Below, piece by piece: positions 48,412 through 59,144 of a stretch of 64,000 nucleotides of DNA. The stretch is from NCBI GenBank assembly GCA_023853785.1, contig JAJIRX010000874.1, forward strand, positions 1 to 64,000. Direction: 5' to 3'. This DNA is from Psilocybe azurescens (Eukaryota; Basidiomycota; Agaricomycetes; Agaricales; Agrocybaceae). A program made the position numbers and the translations under genes. Position 1 is the stretch's first letter, and each line of letters opens with the position of its first letter. The notes below the pieces were generated by a model that was given only the letters and a program-made list of their open reading frames with translations, was not told the DNA's origin and did no database searches.

Positions 48412-49489
48412 ATGTCGAACGAACTCGTCCCTGGCAGAAACATTGCCCTCGAAATAGCTCTTTTGGGGATCATATTATCTGCAGTAGCCTATGGCGTTGT
48501 GGTATCGCTCTTCATCTGCTGCGTCAACGCTTTACTCCCACCATCATCCGATCGAAACTGCTCGTCAACAATAACAAAATTTCTACTGTGCTATAGCAGT
48601 GTGCTCCTTGGGCTGAGCACATGGGCGCTGGCACAAAGCGCGTTCTCTATCATGTCTGCCATATTCTATAGCTCTCAGAATTTGGACGGCTCCTTTAATT
48701 GGCTTCTTATAACCGAATCCAACCCATGGTTCCTCCCTATTACCGTCTGGACAGCCGATGGCTTTTTGGTGAGTGATAACGATTAAACTTGAAATTCGGC
48801 GAGTTCGACAGATTATTTACGTGCAGATTTAACAGGGCTGGCGTTGTTTAGTCTTATACGAGGGGATTTCCCGTGGCCGTCGAGCTGCATTGATCATCGG
48901 CCTAACATTGCTTTGTTTGATGTCATTGGGTACGTAATACAGCAACACGGTTTTTATTCATACGTTTTCTCACCAATATCAGTGGCTGGACTCTTCACTC
49001 TAGTGCCCCTGCTTGTCGGACTTGGTCCAATAGTTTTCATCACCGTCTCTGGTGCAATTAATGTGGCACTCTCCGCATTGATTATCCTTCGACTTTATGG
49101 CTACAAGAAATCCACTCAAAATTTGCTTGGAATATGTCACGGAAGGCTTTACACTAGAATCATGGTCATGCTGACCGAGTCATGCGCACTCATTGTGGTG
49201 TTCACTGTACTATACATTGCCCTGTTTTTCTCGCCAAAACCCAACGGAAATCAAATTCCGCTTTTCTTGCTTCCTCATATCTGCGTAAGTGTATCTTTTT
49301 TGATCTACTAATATAATAATCGATTTTATAAAGGTCATCTCGCCGCTTCTAATTGTATATCGTGTCGCTCGTCGAAGAGCATCCCCGACGATGTCGTATT
49401 CGGATGACCGACTATCTATTACTTCAAATCTGGGGCCTTGTATATCTTTTTTCAACAACCCCGTCACCCATCTGGCAAGACTCGGATAA
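48412..49489 (+). CDS. Basidiomycete multi-spanning (7-TM-like) membrane protein
   Basis: Four exons. First intron runs from 48769 to 48835 (gtgagtga..taacag) and joins WTADGFL to GWRCLVLYEGISRGRR; the next (gtacgtaa..tatcag) follows CLMSL; the last (gtaagtgt..ataaag) joins LPHIC to VISPLLIVYRVARRR. About seven hydrophobic segments are visible, for example LGIILSAVAYGVVVSLFICC, FLLCYSSVLLGLSTW, LIIGLTLLCLMSL, FITVSGAINVALSALIIL and SCALIVVFTVLYIALFF, with a short cytoplasmic tail. This arrangement, with the D-G-x-L-x-W-R-C and YKK..H signatures, is that of a large basidiomycete family of unknown function, often loosely called 7-TM or integral membrane proteins. Frame intact, about 300 residues. 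Confidence 0.78.
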
Positions 49490-50144
49490 AAGCTATATCT
49501 GGCACAGTGACGGGGTTTGAAGAAATGATACCTACGTCGCAGGCTCCTTTTAGGTTATTGAATTTAATTTTAGAAACAAATGCACTGCCGTTGCACTGCA
49601 GGAAAGATACGCCCAGCCCTACAACCACTCTAGATAGTAGTATTGATAAGGCGCATCGAGCGCAATGGGCACGTTCTTCACACTGTTGGTGGACTCTAAA
49701 GTAACTAAGTCTTATAGCAGTTCTCCCCAAGTTCTCCCTTCGCTTTACTACTTTCTTGGTTCCTGAATATTTGCCAAATAGGATTTGGTTTGGGTGTGTC
49801 ATTAAGGACAAAAATGTCTCTACATATATTGGTCAGTGGGATCTTGTCTCGTTCGTTATCTTGGCTTGATGAGAAGTTCGAGGGGTTCATTTCATTGTTC
49901 ATTCGTCCTACTGCAAATTTTATGGCGCCCGTATGATGCCGAAATGCCGAATTTCGGCAGCGATATTTTCGTTCGTTACAAGTTCGTTACTTTGGAGTCT
50001 TGACTATACATCTGATACACTCCTTTATTTCTATGTTTGGGGATTAAACTAGGTATGTATATACACGGCGATATTGTCGATTCATATTATCTCATTGACT
50101 CGAAATTCTTGTCAGGTCGAGTCATTCGTTTTGCAAGGTGATAT
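49490..50144. other. Intergenic region
   Basis: No gene seen. Contains the 3' side of the 7-TM gene and the promoter of PUS3. Confidence 0.5.
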
Positions 50145-51758
50145 ATGAGCACTGGACGTCGTTATCTTTGTTCACGTTCGCTTATATCAAGACTGGGTTA
50201 TTCAATGCCACCAACTGCTACTTCAAGCACTAGTCCAGGCCCTTACGCAGGATGGACTCGCGAACGGTTGATCGAGAGGCTGATGGAGCTGGAGGGCGCT
50301 GTCGACGCGAAAATCCGACAGGAACCACCTGCGCCCAAGATCAGTCACAAAACTTTTGACTTTTCGAAATACTCGCGGCGGAAAATAGCGCTCAAGTTTT
50401 GCTATTCGGGATGGGAGTATGGAGGTCTTGCTTTCCAGATGGGTCCAACACCGCTTCCGACAGTGGAAAATGTTCTCTTCGACGTGTTGGCCAAGACGCG
50501 TCTAATCGATCCTGAAGGAGGGTTTGAGGGGTGTGGGTGGGAGAAGTGTGGAAGAACTGATCGTGGAGTGAGCGCCGCAGGCCAGGTGGTGTCGCTCTGG
50601 GTTAGAAGTGCCTTACCTTCGAAGGAATTTCAAGAGGTTTCAGCCGAAACAAAAGCGAAAGGCGTTGAAGAAACCGAAGATGCCCCGGAGCTTTATGCCG
50701 ACAGTCAATTCGGGGATTTGAACTTTTCGCTGGAGCCACCATCGAACACTTCCGTATCCAAAGTGTCGCAGGTGCGAGAGCACGATTACATCGCCTTGAT
50801 CAATCGTCTACTACCGGACACTATTCGCGTTATTGCCTGGTCTCCAGTCGACACGTCCTTTTCAGCTCGTTTTTCATGCAAATACAGGCACTACAAGTAC
50901 TTCTTCTCGTCCCTCCACCTCGACATACCCGCCATGCAGGCTGCTGCTGCCCGAATGATTGGCGAACACGATTTCCGGAACTTGTGCAAGCTGGATGCCC
51001 AGAAACAGATAACAAGCTTCCGAAGAACAATCTTGCGTGCCACCATCGAGCCATTGGAGAGAGAAGATAATAAACATGGGAACATGTATGTCTTCGACCT
51101 CATCGGGACTGCGTTTTTGTACCATCAAGTTCGACACATCATGGCCATCCTTTTCCTTGTTGGATCCGGTCTCGAGCCTCCCAGAGTTGTTACGGAGCTC
51201 ATGAATGCCAGAGAAGGCGTTGAACATCTTCGACTCGAGGACACAGACTCTGTCACAAAATACGAGGAGATTGACCGCAAGCCCGAGTACCAAATGGCCG
51301 ACGCCCTTCCTCTAATGCTCTGGGAGTGTGGTTACGACGAAGCCTCGCTCGACTGGCAGACCTCAAACCTATCGTCTGAAAACGACGTCGTTAACGGCAG
51401 TTTACATTGCCAACTCCAAGGGATCTATAACCGATCCCGCGTTTTCTCGACTCTCGACAACCATTTCATTATGGCTGCAGAGAAGCATCATCCCCTACCT
51501 CCGACATTGTTTCCGCTAGAAAATGGAATAGAAGACTTGGGCAAAATGAAGGACCTACCGGAGAGGGAGAGATATATCAACATTCCTTTAGGAGGAGGAA
51601 CTTTCAAGAGAAGCCTCAAATATGTACCATTATTGAAGCGAAAGAGACTGGACACTGTGGAGGTCATGAATGAGCGATGGCGGCTTTCACGCCTTCAAAA
51701 GGACGGCAAGGCATCTGAAGGAGCTGATCAGGTGGAGGATGACGGTGGCAATGAATGA
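50145..51758 (+). CDS. DEG1: tRNA pseudouridine(38/39) synthase
   Basis: TruA-family enzyme (Pus3/Deg1) that converts uridine 38 and 39 in the anticodon stem of tRNAs to pseudouridine. One exon, intact, 537 residues. Seen: FCYSGWEYGGLAFQ, the catalytic segment KCGRTDRGVSAAGQVVSL (the Asp is the nucleophile), the RVIAWSPVDTSFSARFSCKYRHYKY region typical of the family in parts (FSARFSCKYRHY), and FLYHQVRHIMAILFLVGSG. The C-terminal tail (about 120 residues) is longer than the bacterial enzyme, as in eukaryotic Pus3. Two possible starts: ATG 50145 (MSTGRRYLC), whose basic, Arg/Ser-rich first 20 residues could be a mitochondrial presequence, and ATG 50205 (MPPTATSST). An AATAAA lies 114 bases after the stop. 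Confidence 0.92.
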   Translation: MSTGRRYLCSRSLISRLGYSMPPTATSSTSPGPYAGWTRERLIERLMELEGAVDAKIRQEPPAPKISHKTFDFSKYSRRKIALKFCYSGWEYGGLAFQMGPTPLPTVENVLFDVLAKTRLIDPEGGFEGCGWEKCGRTDRGVSAAGQVVSLWVRSALPSKEFQEVSAETKAKGVEETEDAPELYADSQFGDLNFSLEPPSNTSVSKVSQVREHDYIALINRLLPDTIRVIAWSPVDTSFSARFSCKYRHYKYFFSSLHLDIPAMQAAAARMIGEHDFRNLCKLDAQKQITSFRRTILRATIEPLEREDNKHGNMYVFDLIGTAFLYHQVRHIMAILFLVGSGLEPPRVVTELMNAREGVEHLRLEDTDSVTKYEEIDRKPEYQMADALPLMLWECGYDEASLDWQTSNLSSENDVVNGSLHCQLQGIYNRSRVFSTLDNHFIMAAEKHHPLPPTLFPLENGIEDLGKMKDLPERERYINIPLGGGTFKRSLKYVPLLKRKRLDTVEVMNERWRLSRLQKDGKASEGADQVEDDGGNE

Positions 51759-51859
51759 AATTTTTGTGTATGGTCTGTCCTGTCGCTTTATCTTCGGTAT
51801 GCCCCTCGTTTTGATCATTAAAAACAGTATCTTTATTTGTTTAGAATACATCCCGGATA

Positions 51860-52870
51860 TTATGGCGACCTAATAAAACCCCTCGAAGACATCCCGAAAT
51901 CCGTTTTAACCTACCTAGAACCACGGATTGCGTGGATGATTCTACATCAGCCTTCGTGGACGCATTGAAGACGCTGACTGTCACGATGCAGCCTTTGGTG
52001 AATCGCAGTCGTCTCGACTGTGAGCTCGTTGGTGCCGCAAGTCTTCACATCCGTCGCGCTGCTGAGTACGAATTTGTAGCTCGAGGCCGAAGAGCAGGAC
52101 AAAGTCCACGCGAAGTTCACGTCGAGATTGATACCTTTGGGAAGGATGGCACCAGAGTTGTTAAGGAGGACCGGGGTGAATTTCAGGACAAGATCGGCGC
52201 AAACTTTGGCGGTCTTCGACGAGCTGGAGGAGGGCTGCTTGTGAGAGTGGTGGGAGACTGTAGAGCCGGATGAACCGGAGAAGGCGATGGATGGGATGTC
52301 TTCGAGAGTTGCTCCAGTCGCTGTTCCACTTCCCGTCGTCGCCATGTTGTCAGTGGGAAATGCTCAACGAACAATAGAGATTGTACTCACACAGTTTCAG
52401 AACTTGAGATAGATCCAGATTGCCTGTCAAGAAATGGTTGTATCTTGTAAGTCTGTCTGGCATGTGGAGCTGATAATACCAGACTTGCTTCCGATGTTGG
52501 TCCCGCTGGTAACGAGGTCAGGCGCAGATTTGAAGATAGGAGAGAGCATTCTGATGCCGTATTTCACGACATTCACTCTTTTGAAGACGGCCAGCAGTCA
52601 GAAAATCCTCTCGTCGATACCAGTCGCATGAACTTACGGATGTCTGCTGACGTAGTTGATTCTGGCTGCATTGGTGTGGTGAGATCGGCTCTCTCCCGCG
52701 ACTATATATGCCCAGATTTACTGTCAGAAATTTGGAACCATAAGCTGGCGAACCAACAGGACAAGTGTCGAACTGGCAAGGTATGGTCAGTACTGTGGGG
52801 GTTGTAGTAGAAGATCCCGATCCCTATTTGTTGATCAAGGCTGCGGACAAGATAACCTACGACGTTGATC
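51860..52870 (-). pseudogene. SurE-like phosphatase, degenerate tandem copy
   Basis: Minus-strand parts line up with the SurE-like gene at 53493-54665: VILSAALINK (where the good copy has VILSAPAENK) followed at once by a TAG stop in place of Ser, GSGSSTTTP, CQFDTCPVGSPAYG, ARINYVSRHP, VVKYGIRMLSPIFKSAPDLV, SGTNIGS and DIPSIAFSGSSGS. An extra T near 51998 breaks the C-terminal frame (the frame then reads KGCIVTVSVFNASTKADV). No signal peptide or NDDG metal-binding motif remains upstream. Introns are at the same positions as in the intact copy, so this is a tandem duplicate that died. Confidence 0.8.
51872..51877 (+). terminator. Polyadenylation signal of the tRNA pseudouridine synthase gene
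   Basis: AATAAA 114 bases after the stop codon. It lies 10 bases beyond the end of the convergent SurE-like pseudogene. Confidence 0.4.
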
Positions 52871-53492
52871 AATAAATTGAAGCATTGGAGAGTTTTTTTC
52901 ACAGGCTGTATTCGAGGAGTGAGTTGTTATTTTCACATAGGGGCCAAATCTGTTTAAAGACGCGCAAGCGGATAATGAACGTGCACCTCCCGATTCTGAT
53001 GTCTGTTATGCCCACATGGATGTGATGAGACTGTAATTCTCTTTCTGTCCACCGATCCTTCATCTTTCAATGCTCGTCGGTGGAAGGTCTGCTTCGCTGT
53101 CATGTGGCTTCGCTCAGCGTGGATTGCCTCCCAACGTTGGTACGTGTACTATATATAATACTCATGTGCAACGACGCTTCTAATTTCTGAGAAAACATTC
53201 TTTTTTCTTCAATGCTTCAACGTTGGTGCTTTCGACATGGCAATTTTTGAGGTTATGATTTATTGCATTTGTTCCATCATCCATACTGGCACTTCCTTTT
53301 AGATTATCGGAATATTTACATTCGGTTATCAACGTGCGCAACTACCAGTGCAAGGTAACGCATGCTGCCTATAATATCCCAGTTCTGAAGAAAGCATGTG
53401 TGGCATCCAGGCCTGGAAAGAGGAGTGTGTTTTTATACTATTTTGCGGGATTGATAAAGGCCATAATTATATCACCAGAAGCGGATCCAACA
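52871..53492. other. Intergenic region between SurE-like copies
   Basis: Nothing recognised. The lost N-terminal exon of the degenerate copy would have been in the left part of this stretch. Confidence 0.45.
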
Positions 53493-54665
53493 TCACAGAC
53501 AGCCAAGGATCGGCTGCAATTTGTTCAAGACAACACTTTGAGTGGCGGCGTTGACGTCGGCCTTGGTCGATGCATTGAAGACGCTGACGGTGGCGATGCA
53601 TCCTTTTGTGATAGCTGTCGATTCTGCGGTCAATTTGTTGGTACCACAAGTCGTGACATCCGTTGCGGAGCTGCTGGACGTAAGTCTGGTGAGAACGAAC
53701 TTGTAGCTGGATGCCGATGTGCAACTGGAAATCGAAGCGAAATTCACGTTCAGACTGATGCCGGCGGGGAGGATAGGACCCGTGTTGTTCAAGAGCTGAG
53801 CTGTAAATTTGAGGATGAGGCTCGTGTAGATGTTGGCGGCTTTGGTGGACGTCGTAGTAGTGTCGGTAAGTGTGGTATAGGAAACTTGGGAGCCAGAGCT
53901 TCCAGAAAACGCGATTGAAGGGATGCCCTCTAAAGCAGCCTCGGATGCAGCACCTCTAACAGTGACGATTCAGATGTGGAGACTAGCAAGGAAATCAAGA
54001 GGCCTACACAGTGCCCGAGCCTCCGATACTCCCAAGGTTGGCTTTTGATTGGTGATTGGTTGTTTGATTTTGCAACATTTACAAAGTCGACTCACTTCCA
54101 ATGTTGGACCCACTAATCACAAAGTCGGGCTTTGTTCCGAAGAACTTGGGGGCAAGGGTCTGGATGCCAAAACGGACTGCGTCTACACTGTTATGTTTAT
54201 GCCGATGTATAATTAGTGGGTGTATTGGTTGCAACAGCTGATAGATACTCACGGAAACGCGTTGACGTAGTTTACTCGGGCTGGAATTGGAAGTAAGTAA
54301 CAGATGCGAACGAAGCATATTCAACCTACGGTCTGTCGCGTTTGCTCCTGTTGCAGGGGAGCCTGAAGGGCATGTGTTAAATTCGCAGGCGGATGTCAAT
54401 GTCGTTGGGGTAGTAGTCGATGAACCGGTTCCAGATTTATTCTCTGCTGGAGCAGATAATATGACCTAGTTCCACAGGTTTAAGTTGACTGCGACTGTGA
54501 ACTAGAGATAGAAGCCCCTACATTAAAACCAGCGGCTTGAAGGGCGGTATATTCTGCCCGAATCTGGGCCGTGGCCCAGCCGTCGTCATTGGTCAAGACG
54601 ACCTTCTTCTGAGCAGTGCATGCAGCGATTAAAGAGAAAACCAGCAGGGATGACAAATAACGCAT
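53493..54665 (-). CDS. Secreted SurE-like phosphatase/nucleotidase
   Basis: SurE family (survival protein E): metal-dependent nucleotidase or acid phosphatase fold. Starts MRYLSSLLVFSLIAACTAQ, a clear signal peptide, then KKVVLTNDDGWATA, the metal-binding NDDG motif. An intron (gtaggggc..actag) leads to VILSAPAENKSGTGSS, then CEFNTCPSGSPATG. A 28-base exon (ARVNYVNAFP type, here PRVNYVNAFP) follows, then VDAVRFGIQTLAPKFF, FVISGSNIGS, GIPSIAFSGSSGS and a C-terminal domain with paired Cys, ending QPILGCL. About five introns; the frame is intact. The signal peptide and Cys pairs suggest an extracellular protein, as in other fungal members. Substrate unknown. Confidence 0.85.
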
Positions 54666-54841
54666 TTTGCTCTAGGGTGTGGATGGGTCCTCCAAGTATG
54701 CGTCCTGCTTTCTTTTAAACAGAAACAGTGAATCAACGTGCGTGCCAGCTCCAAATTTTACTGGTTCCCATGTCAAGAAAACAATACAGGTCATACACCC
54801 CTCGTCAGAGACGATGGAATGGTGAGCCATATGGCAAAGAA

Positions 54842-55848
54842 GATGCAAATAAGTGAATCCTGATGTATAGCTGGAGCCTGGGGGCATATCGTTGGTATTT
54901 TGGCAAACATGACAAGCGATCGTGTCGTGATCAGATCAAGGCACGATGACTGACGGTGATCATACTGGCCATTTTCCAAACCCTTTCTGCGTACTCGACA
55001 TAATATTTTTGGCATGCCGATGTTGGCTCGACGCCACGAAGAATCAACCTATGTGGCCATTCTATCCACTGTATGGACATGCCATTGCGAAAAAATGAAA
55101 TGCCACGAATGCACATAAACGAAAGAAGCAATTGCAAGTTACATACAATGGCGTAAATAACTCCGCCGGACACCTCACTCTCATCAACTGCATCAGCCGT
55201 ATTCTTTCAAGTTGACCTGTTTATCTCTGTGCACCTCTCTAACAAACCCGGACTTGTTTAAATTTATGTCTATGGGGCTTAGGCGCATGTTCAAGCGCAA
55301 AACAACTCCTCGGGTTGTTAGCCCGCAGCTCGACGGCTCACCTCTGTATATCAACGACCCATCCCCGCAGGTCAACGACCCACCACAGGTCGACGGCCCA
55401 CCGCTGCAGGTCAACGTTTCACCGGAGGTCGACGGCCCACTGCCGGAGGTCAATATCCCACCACAGGTCGACGACCCACCCCCACATGTCAATAACCCAC
55501 CTCCGCACGTCGACGTCCCACCCCTGCAGGTCAATGTCCCACTGTAGGTCGACGGTTCACCCCCGCAGGCCAACATCCCACTGCAGGTTGACGGGTCTCT
55601 CAGCATCATCGATCCCTCAAGGTTTTGCATCGCACGACGAACCAAAAAATATTCTTGCATTTCGCACCATCACCCAAATGCTCTTTAATCTATCAACATC
55701 CAATGGCCACCAGCAGAACAAATCAGAAGCGATACCACAGTCAAAGAATGCGGAACTTTTGATTTGTAATGCGGTTGCTACATTGTCGGTCATGGATCGC
55801 GAAGTTGTTGCTGTTGTTGCGCATTATGGCCCTTCAGCAGTTCAGGTC
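54842..55848 (+). repeat. Block B: inverted copy of 46248-47214
   Basis: Opposite-orientation copy of block A. It covers the upstream region, the start codon at 55266, the coding minisatellite and the first conserved part of the deaminase-like gene. Beyond 55848 block B continues into the rest of that gene, which block A lacks. Confidence 0.85.
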
Positions 55849-58037
55849 ACCGTCGCTCTCCAAAATGATCATCCAAACCATTTTTCTTCCGTGAATGCTC
55901 GCGGGGACAATGATAAGACATATCAGAACAATGCATCGTTCCCCATCATCAAAACGGTGACTCCAACGACCACGAGAAGTGATGAATGGATAAAAGATGC
56001 AGTTCTCACGAATTGGTAAGTATTTTATTGTAATCTGGTCATGGTATACACTGATTAGTGCCGTTATGGATGATAGGCTCCCTACAGAAGACTTTTCCGA
56101 CCATCTTTTCATGATAAGCAGACTGGTCAACATGGTTGATGATGATAATGGTGGCATACACGATAGACTGGGGTTGTACATCATTGGCGCTTGTCACCAA
56201 ATGATGGTTTGTCAGTTGCAAAACCATGTGTCGAAACACTATAAGAAAACTCTGTCGAAGATAGAACCGGAGGCGATTCAATTCGACAAGGCTAAGGTAG
56301 TGAACCCAAGCAATTCACAGTCTAAGAAAGATAAACTATTCATGGATGGCGATCTGCCATATCTGCTATGTGTCCCAGAAATTGTCAAAAGGTGTCTTAA
56401 AGGTGGGGATAAAAGTGGCAAACCGCTTTACACCAAGGTCACATGCGCAGCATTCCATACCATGTTCATCGACATTCTGGAGGCGTTTGAAAAATTTGTG
56501 TTGGACATCATGTCCTTTAAGGCGACCAACACCTCCGAGTCTGGGGGGCGATACCTTGGAACGCGAGGACAATGAGTCGGAGGTCAGCAATGACGAAAGG
56601 ATTGAAGGAGCAAAGTGGCGGATTATGCTTTATGCCAATGCGCTTATGGATCTGGCCGGAGGTTCTTACCTTCCAACGCATCTGGCAATGGTCTCTGGAT
56701 CCATTAAAAACATCATTATTGATGAGGACACCAAGGGGTGGTTGTCAACGCTCCATACTGTGCACCGTTTTTCTTTGAATTAGATGACGATGAAACTGAA
56801 AGCAATATCAATCATTCAAAGGACGAAAGCATCAAAGTCCAACAGGCTGACATAGACCAGCAGAATGAGATAGACCAGGAGAGCAAGACAGACCCAGACC
56901 TCGAGGCAATGGACCTCCGTAAGATCTCAGTGCCAGCGTTTGCCCAACCTGCCTTTATCACGGATCTCTTTGTCAACTGGTTGAAGCTTCAGTTGGTTCA
57001 GTTCACCGCAATAGAACTTATTGGTGGCTTTGCTATGAGTCTTCAGCAAAAAATATTGTTATACAGGTTCTGCTCGGCCCAGAACCTCCCAAGGAAAAAC
57101 TTATGTGGTCCGACCTCTTTACAGACCCGCAGCTAATTCAAGAAGTGGCTGGCACCAGCGGCAAGAGCAATCAAGCCATAATCGATTACCTCACAAAAGG
57201 TTCCACCACCCACACCACTTTCAAGCACATACAAGATCTGTTCAGTTCAAATGCACAACGCACATCACGAACAATATGCGATGCAGCAACAGAAATGTTG
57301 GAAACTTTACGCTTACCAATTGGACCTTCGTCGGAGTCGATTGCCAAATTATTTGGATTCAATAAAAATGCAAGGTCGATGCATGAAAGCCTCAGTAATG
57401 CAGAGCAAAATACCTACCGCATGACTTGGACAAACTTTTGAATGAAATGTTGACTCCGGTTAAGGTTTTCAGTTGTCTGACAGCAGATTTTACGGGCACG
57501 TTGCACTGTGAGGCACTTCTTGCAAGCCTTTTCAGCCGAAACTAGCACCGACGACTCTCTGAAATTTAAGGAGGCAAAAATTCAATGGTGGTGAGTATCA
57601 CATTTATGATTTATTTGATTATGTGTCTGATGTGATGAAAGGGTTATGAACATATGATTGGAGTGTCGAAACTGTGTTGATTGGAGTGTCAAAACTGTGT
57701 TGCACAGCATATGCCACACTGCTTGATCTCTTGTTGCGACGGACAGATACATATGCCATATACTACCAGAGGTGCACATAGAATGGTGACTGCTTGTACT
57801 CTGCCTATTTGGCTTCCAGGACATATTGTGGATTTGATGAATGACCACTTTGGGAGCATGTTACGAGAGGAGATTGTGAAATGGATGCGTACCACGGAGC
57901 TGCGGAGGAATCAGTCAGATTCCTCAAGCTTGCATAAACTTTCTACCACCAGGATTTTGGACTTGCCCATATCTGCAGAGCGTCGCAATGCAGTAGGGAT
58001 GAAAATGACACCACGCAGGGGTAATATTTGTTGTTGA
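55266..58037 (+). CDS. OTT_1508-like deaminase-family protein, disrupted
   Basis: Probable member of the OTT_1508-like deaminase family, expanded in basidiomycetes. N-terminus MSMGLRRMFKRKTTP, then a proline-rich repeat tract, then NAELLICNAVATLSVMDREV, an intron (gtaagtat..gattag), MDDRLPTEDFSDHLFMISRL, RIEGAKWRIMLYANALMDLA, APYCAPFFFELDDDE, a deaminase-type zinc motif TGTLHCEALLASL (H-C-E), and GVSKLCC, where the second expected Cys of the C-C-x-x-C pair is Tyr (CCTAY). C-terminus VTACTLPIWLPGHIVDLMND. One-base breaks in G or A runs occur near 56545, 56738 and 57048, and near 57418 (missing base). A 23-base tandem duplication at 57656-57701 repeats the codons for IGVSKLC and shifts the frame. 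Family call rests on motif resemblance; probably not functional as it stands. Confidence 0.6.
55325..55590 (+). repeat. Coding minisatellite, block B
   Basis: Alternating units of 21 bases (like GTCGACGGCCCACCGCTGCAG cut at 20: GTCGACGGCCCACCGCTGCA) and 18 bases (like GTCAACGTTTCACCGGAG). Every unit is a multiple of three and translates as VDGPPLQ and VNVSPE type repeats in the frame of the deaminase-like protein. The same tract occurs inverted in block A. Confidence 0.85.
57656..57701 (+). repeat. 23-base tandem duplication in the deaminase motif
   Basis: GATTGGAGTGTCGAAACTGT followed by GTT (57656-57678) is repeated with one change (CGA to CAA) at 57679-57701. It duplicates the codons for IGVSKLC and shifts the frame by two. 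Confidence 0.85.
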
Positions 58038-59144
58038 TGTTTGTCTCTTTCTTCTATCTCTTTTCCTTACTTCCATTGTCCTTTGTAAACTGGTCTTCAC
58101 TACATGGTGCACTTATTACCATGTTTCGTTTGCCCTTCTCCCATATTCCATTTGTTTACTGTATCTCATTGACCAGGTACTGTGATGGTAGTGGTTCTCA
58201 AGCCAGAAGTTCATGAAGACATACCCAGGTATTGTAATGATACCCTCTCCACAAAACTGCAAAAATTCCAATGCAGCGAAGTCTACCTCATGAACCTATG
58301 GCTAAACATAGGTTGAATCCCAGCATGTACAAGTGTCTGTGTTGAATGGACATCAATGTCTACAGTACTATGAAAAATTATTCAGGAGAGCTCGTGAAGG
58401 AGGAACACATGTTTTCAAGGTAAGTTGTGGAAACATACTTCACTAGAAAGTCGCCCAGGACATACTGATAATTCCTCCAGGAGCAAGACATCAATATTTA
58501 CGATGTATCTGAGGAGCAATACAAGATGTCAAGGGTCACCTACAATGCGGCGACTTTATCTCTGACAATGGTGCAGAAGGATATGTCAATAACGGAATGG
58601 ATGACTGGACCAGTGGTGAGGAAGATGCTTGTGATTTTGTAGAGGAAAGCAGAAAGAAAGGTGCGTCAATTGAATTTATCTTATATGTCCTATTGCTAAC
58701 TTTACCAAAGATAAAAGAAGAAATTCAAACCAAAAGGCCAAATCCAAACCCAAGCCTCCCCCTCCTGCTGCTCTTTCCATTAATATATACCACCCTGCTG
58801 TGCCTGCTGACCAGGAGGCAGATTTCATGTTATCTCTTCTCAGAACAGTTGACAGCCTTGCCACAGATTCCCTTCCCAAGGTCTCAAGGAAATGCAAACC
58901 TTCTCTTGAATACAAGCCCAAGGAAACACACTATAAATGTGACCGGTATCAGCGGAAGTCTCCCTTCTCATATTTCTTGCCTGATGGGCTCATGGAGGAC
59001 CTGAATAATGCTTCCAGTGACAATGCTTTCAGTAGTCCACATAAGTGCAGTCCCACTGAAGATGGTGCCATCACTCCTGCAGCTGACAGACTGTCCACTC
59101 TCAAAGTTGACAGCAGCTCAGATAGCAGCTCAGATGGATAATCA

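Noticed and set aside
46248..55848. The inverted copies as terminal repeats of one giant mobile element (for example a Starship)
   Set aside because: No tyrosine-recombinase captain gene, no integrase and no target duplication; the genes between are ordinary single-copy genes, and the repeat contents are themselves gene sequence. Inverted segmental duplication fits better.
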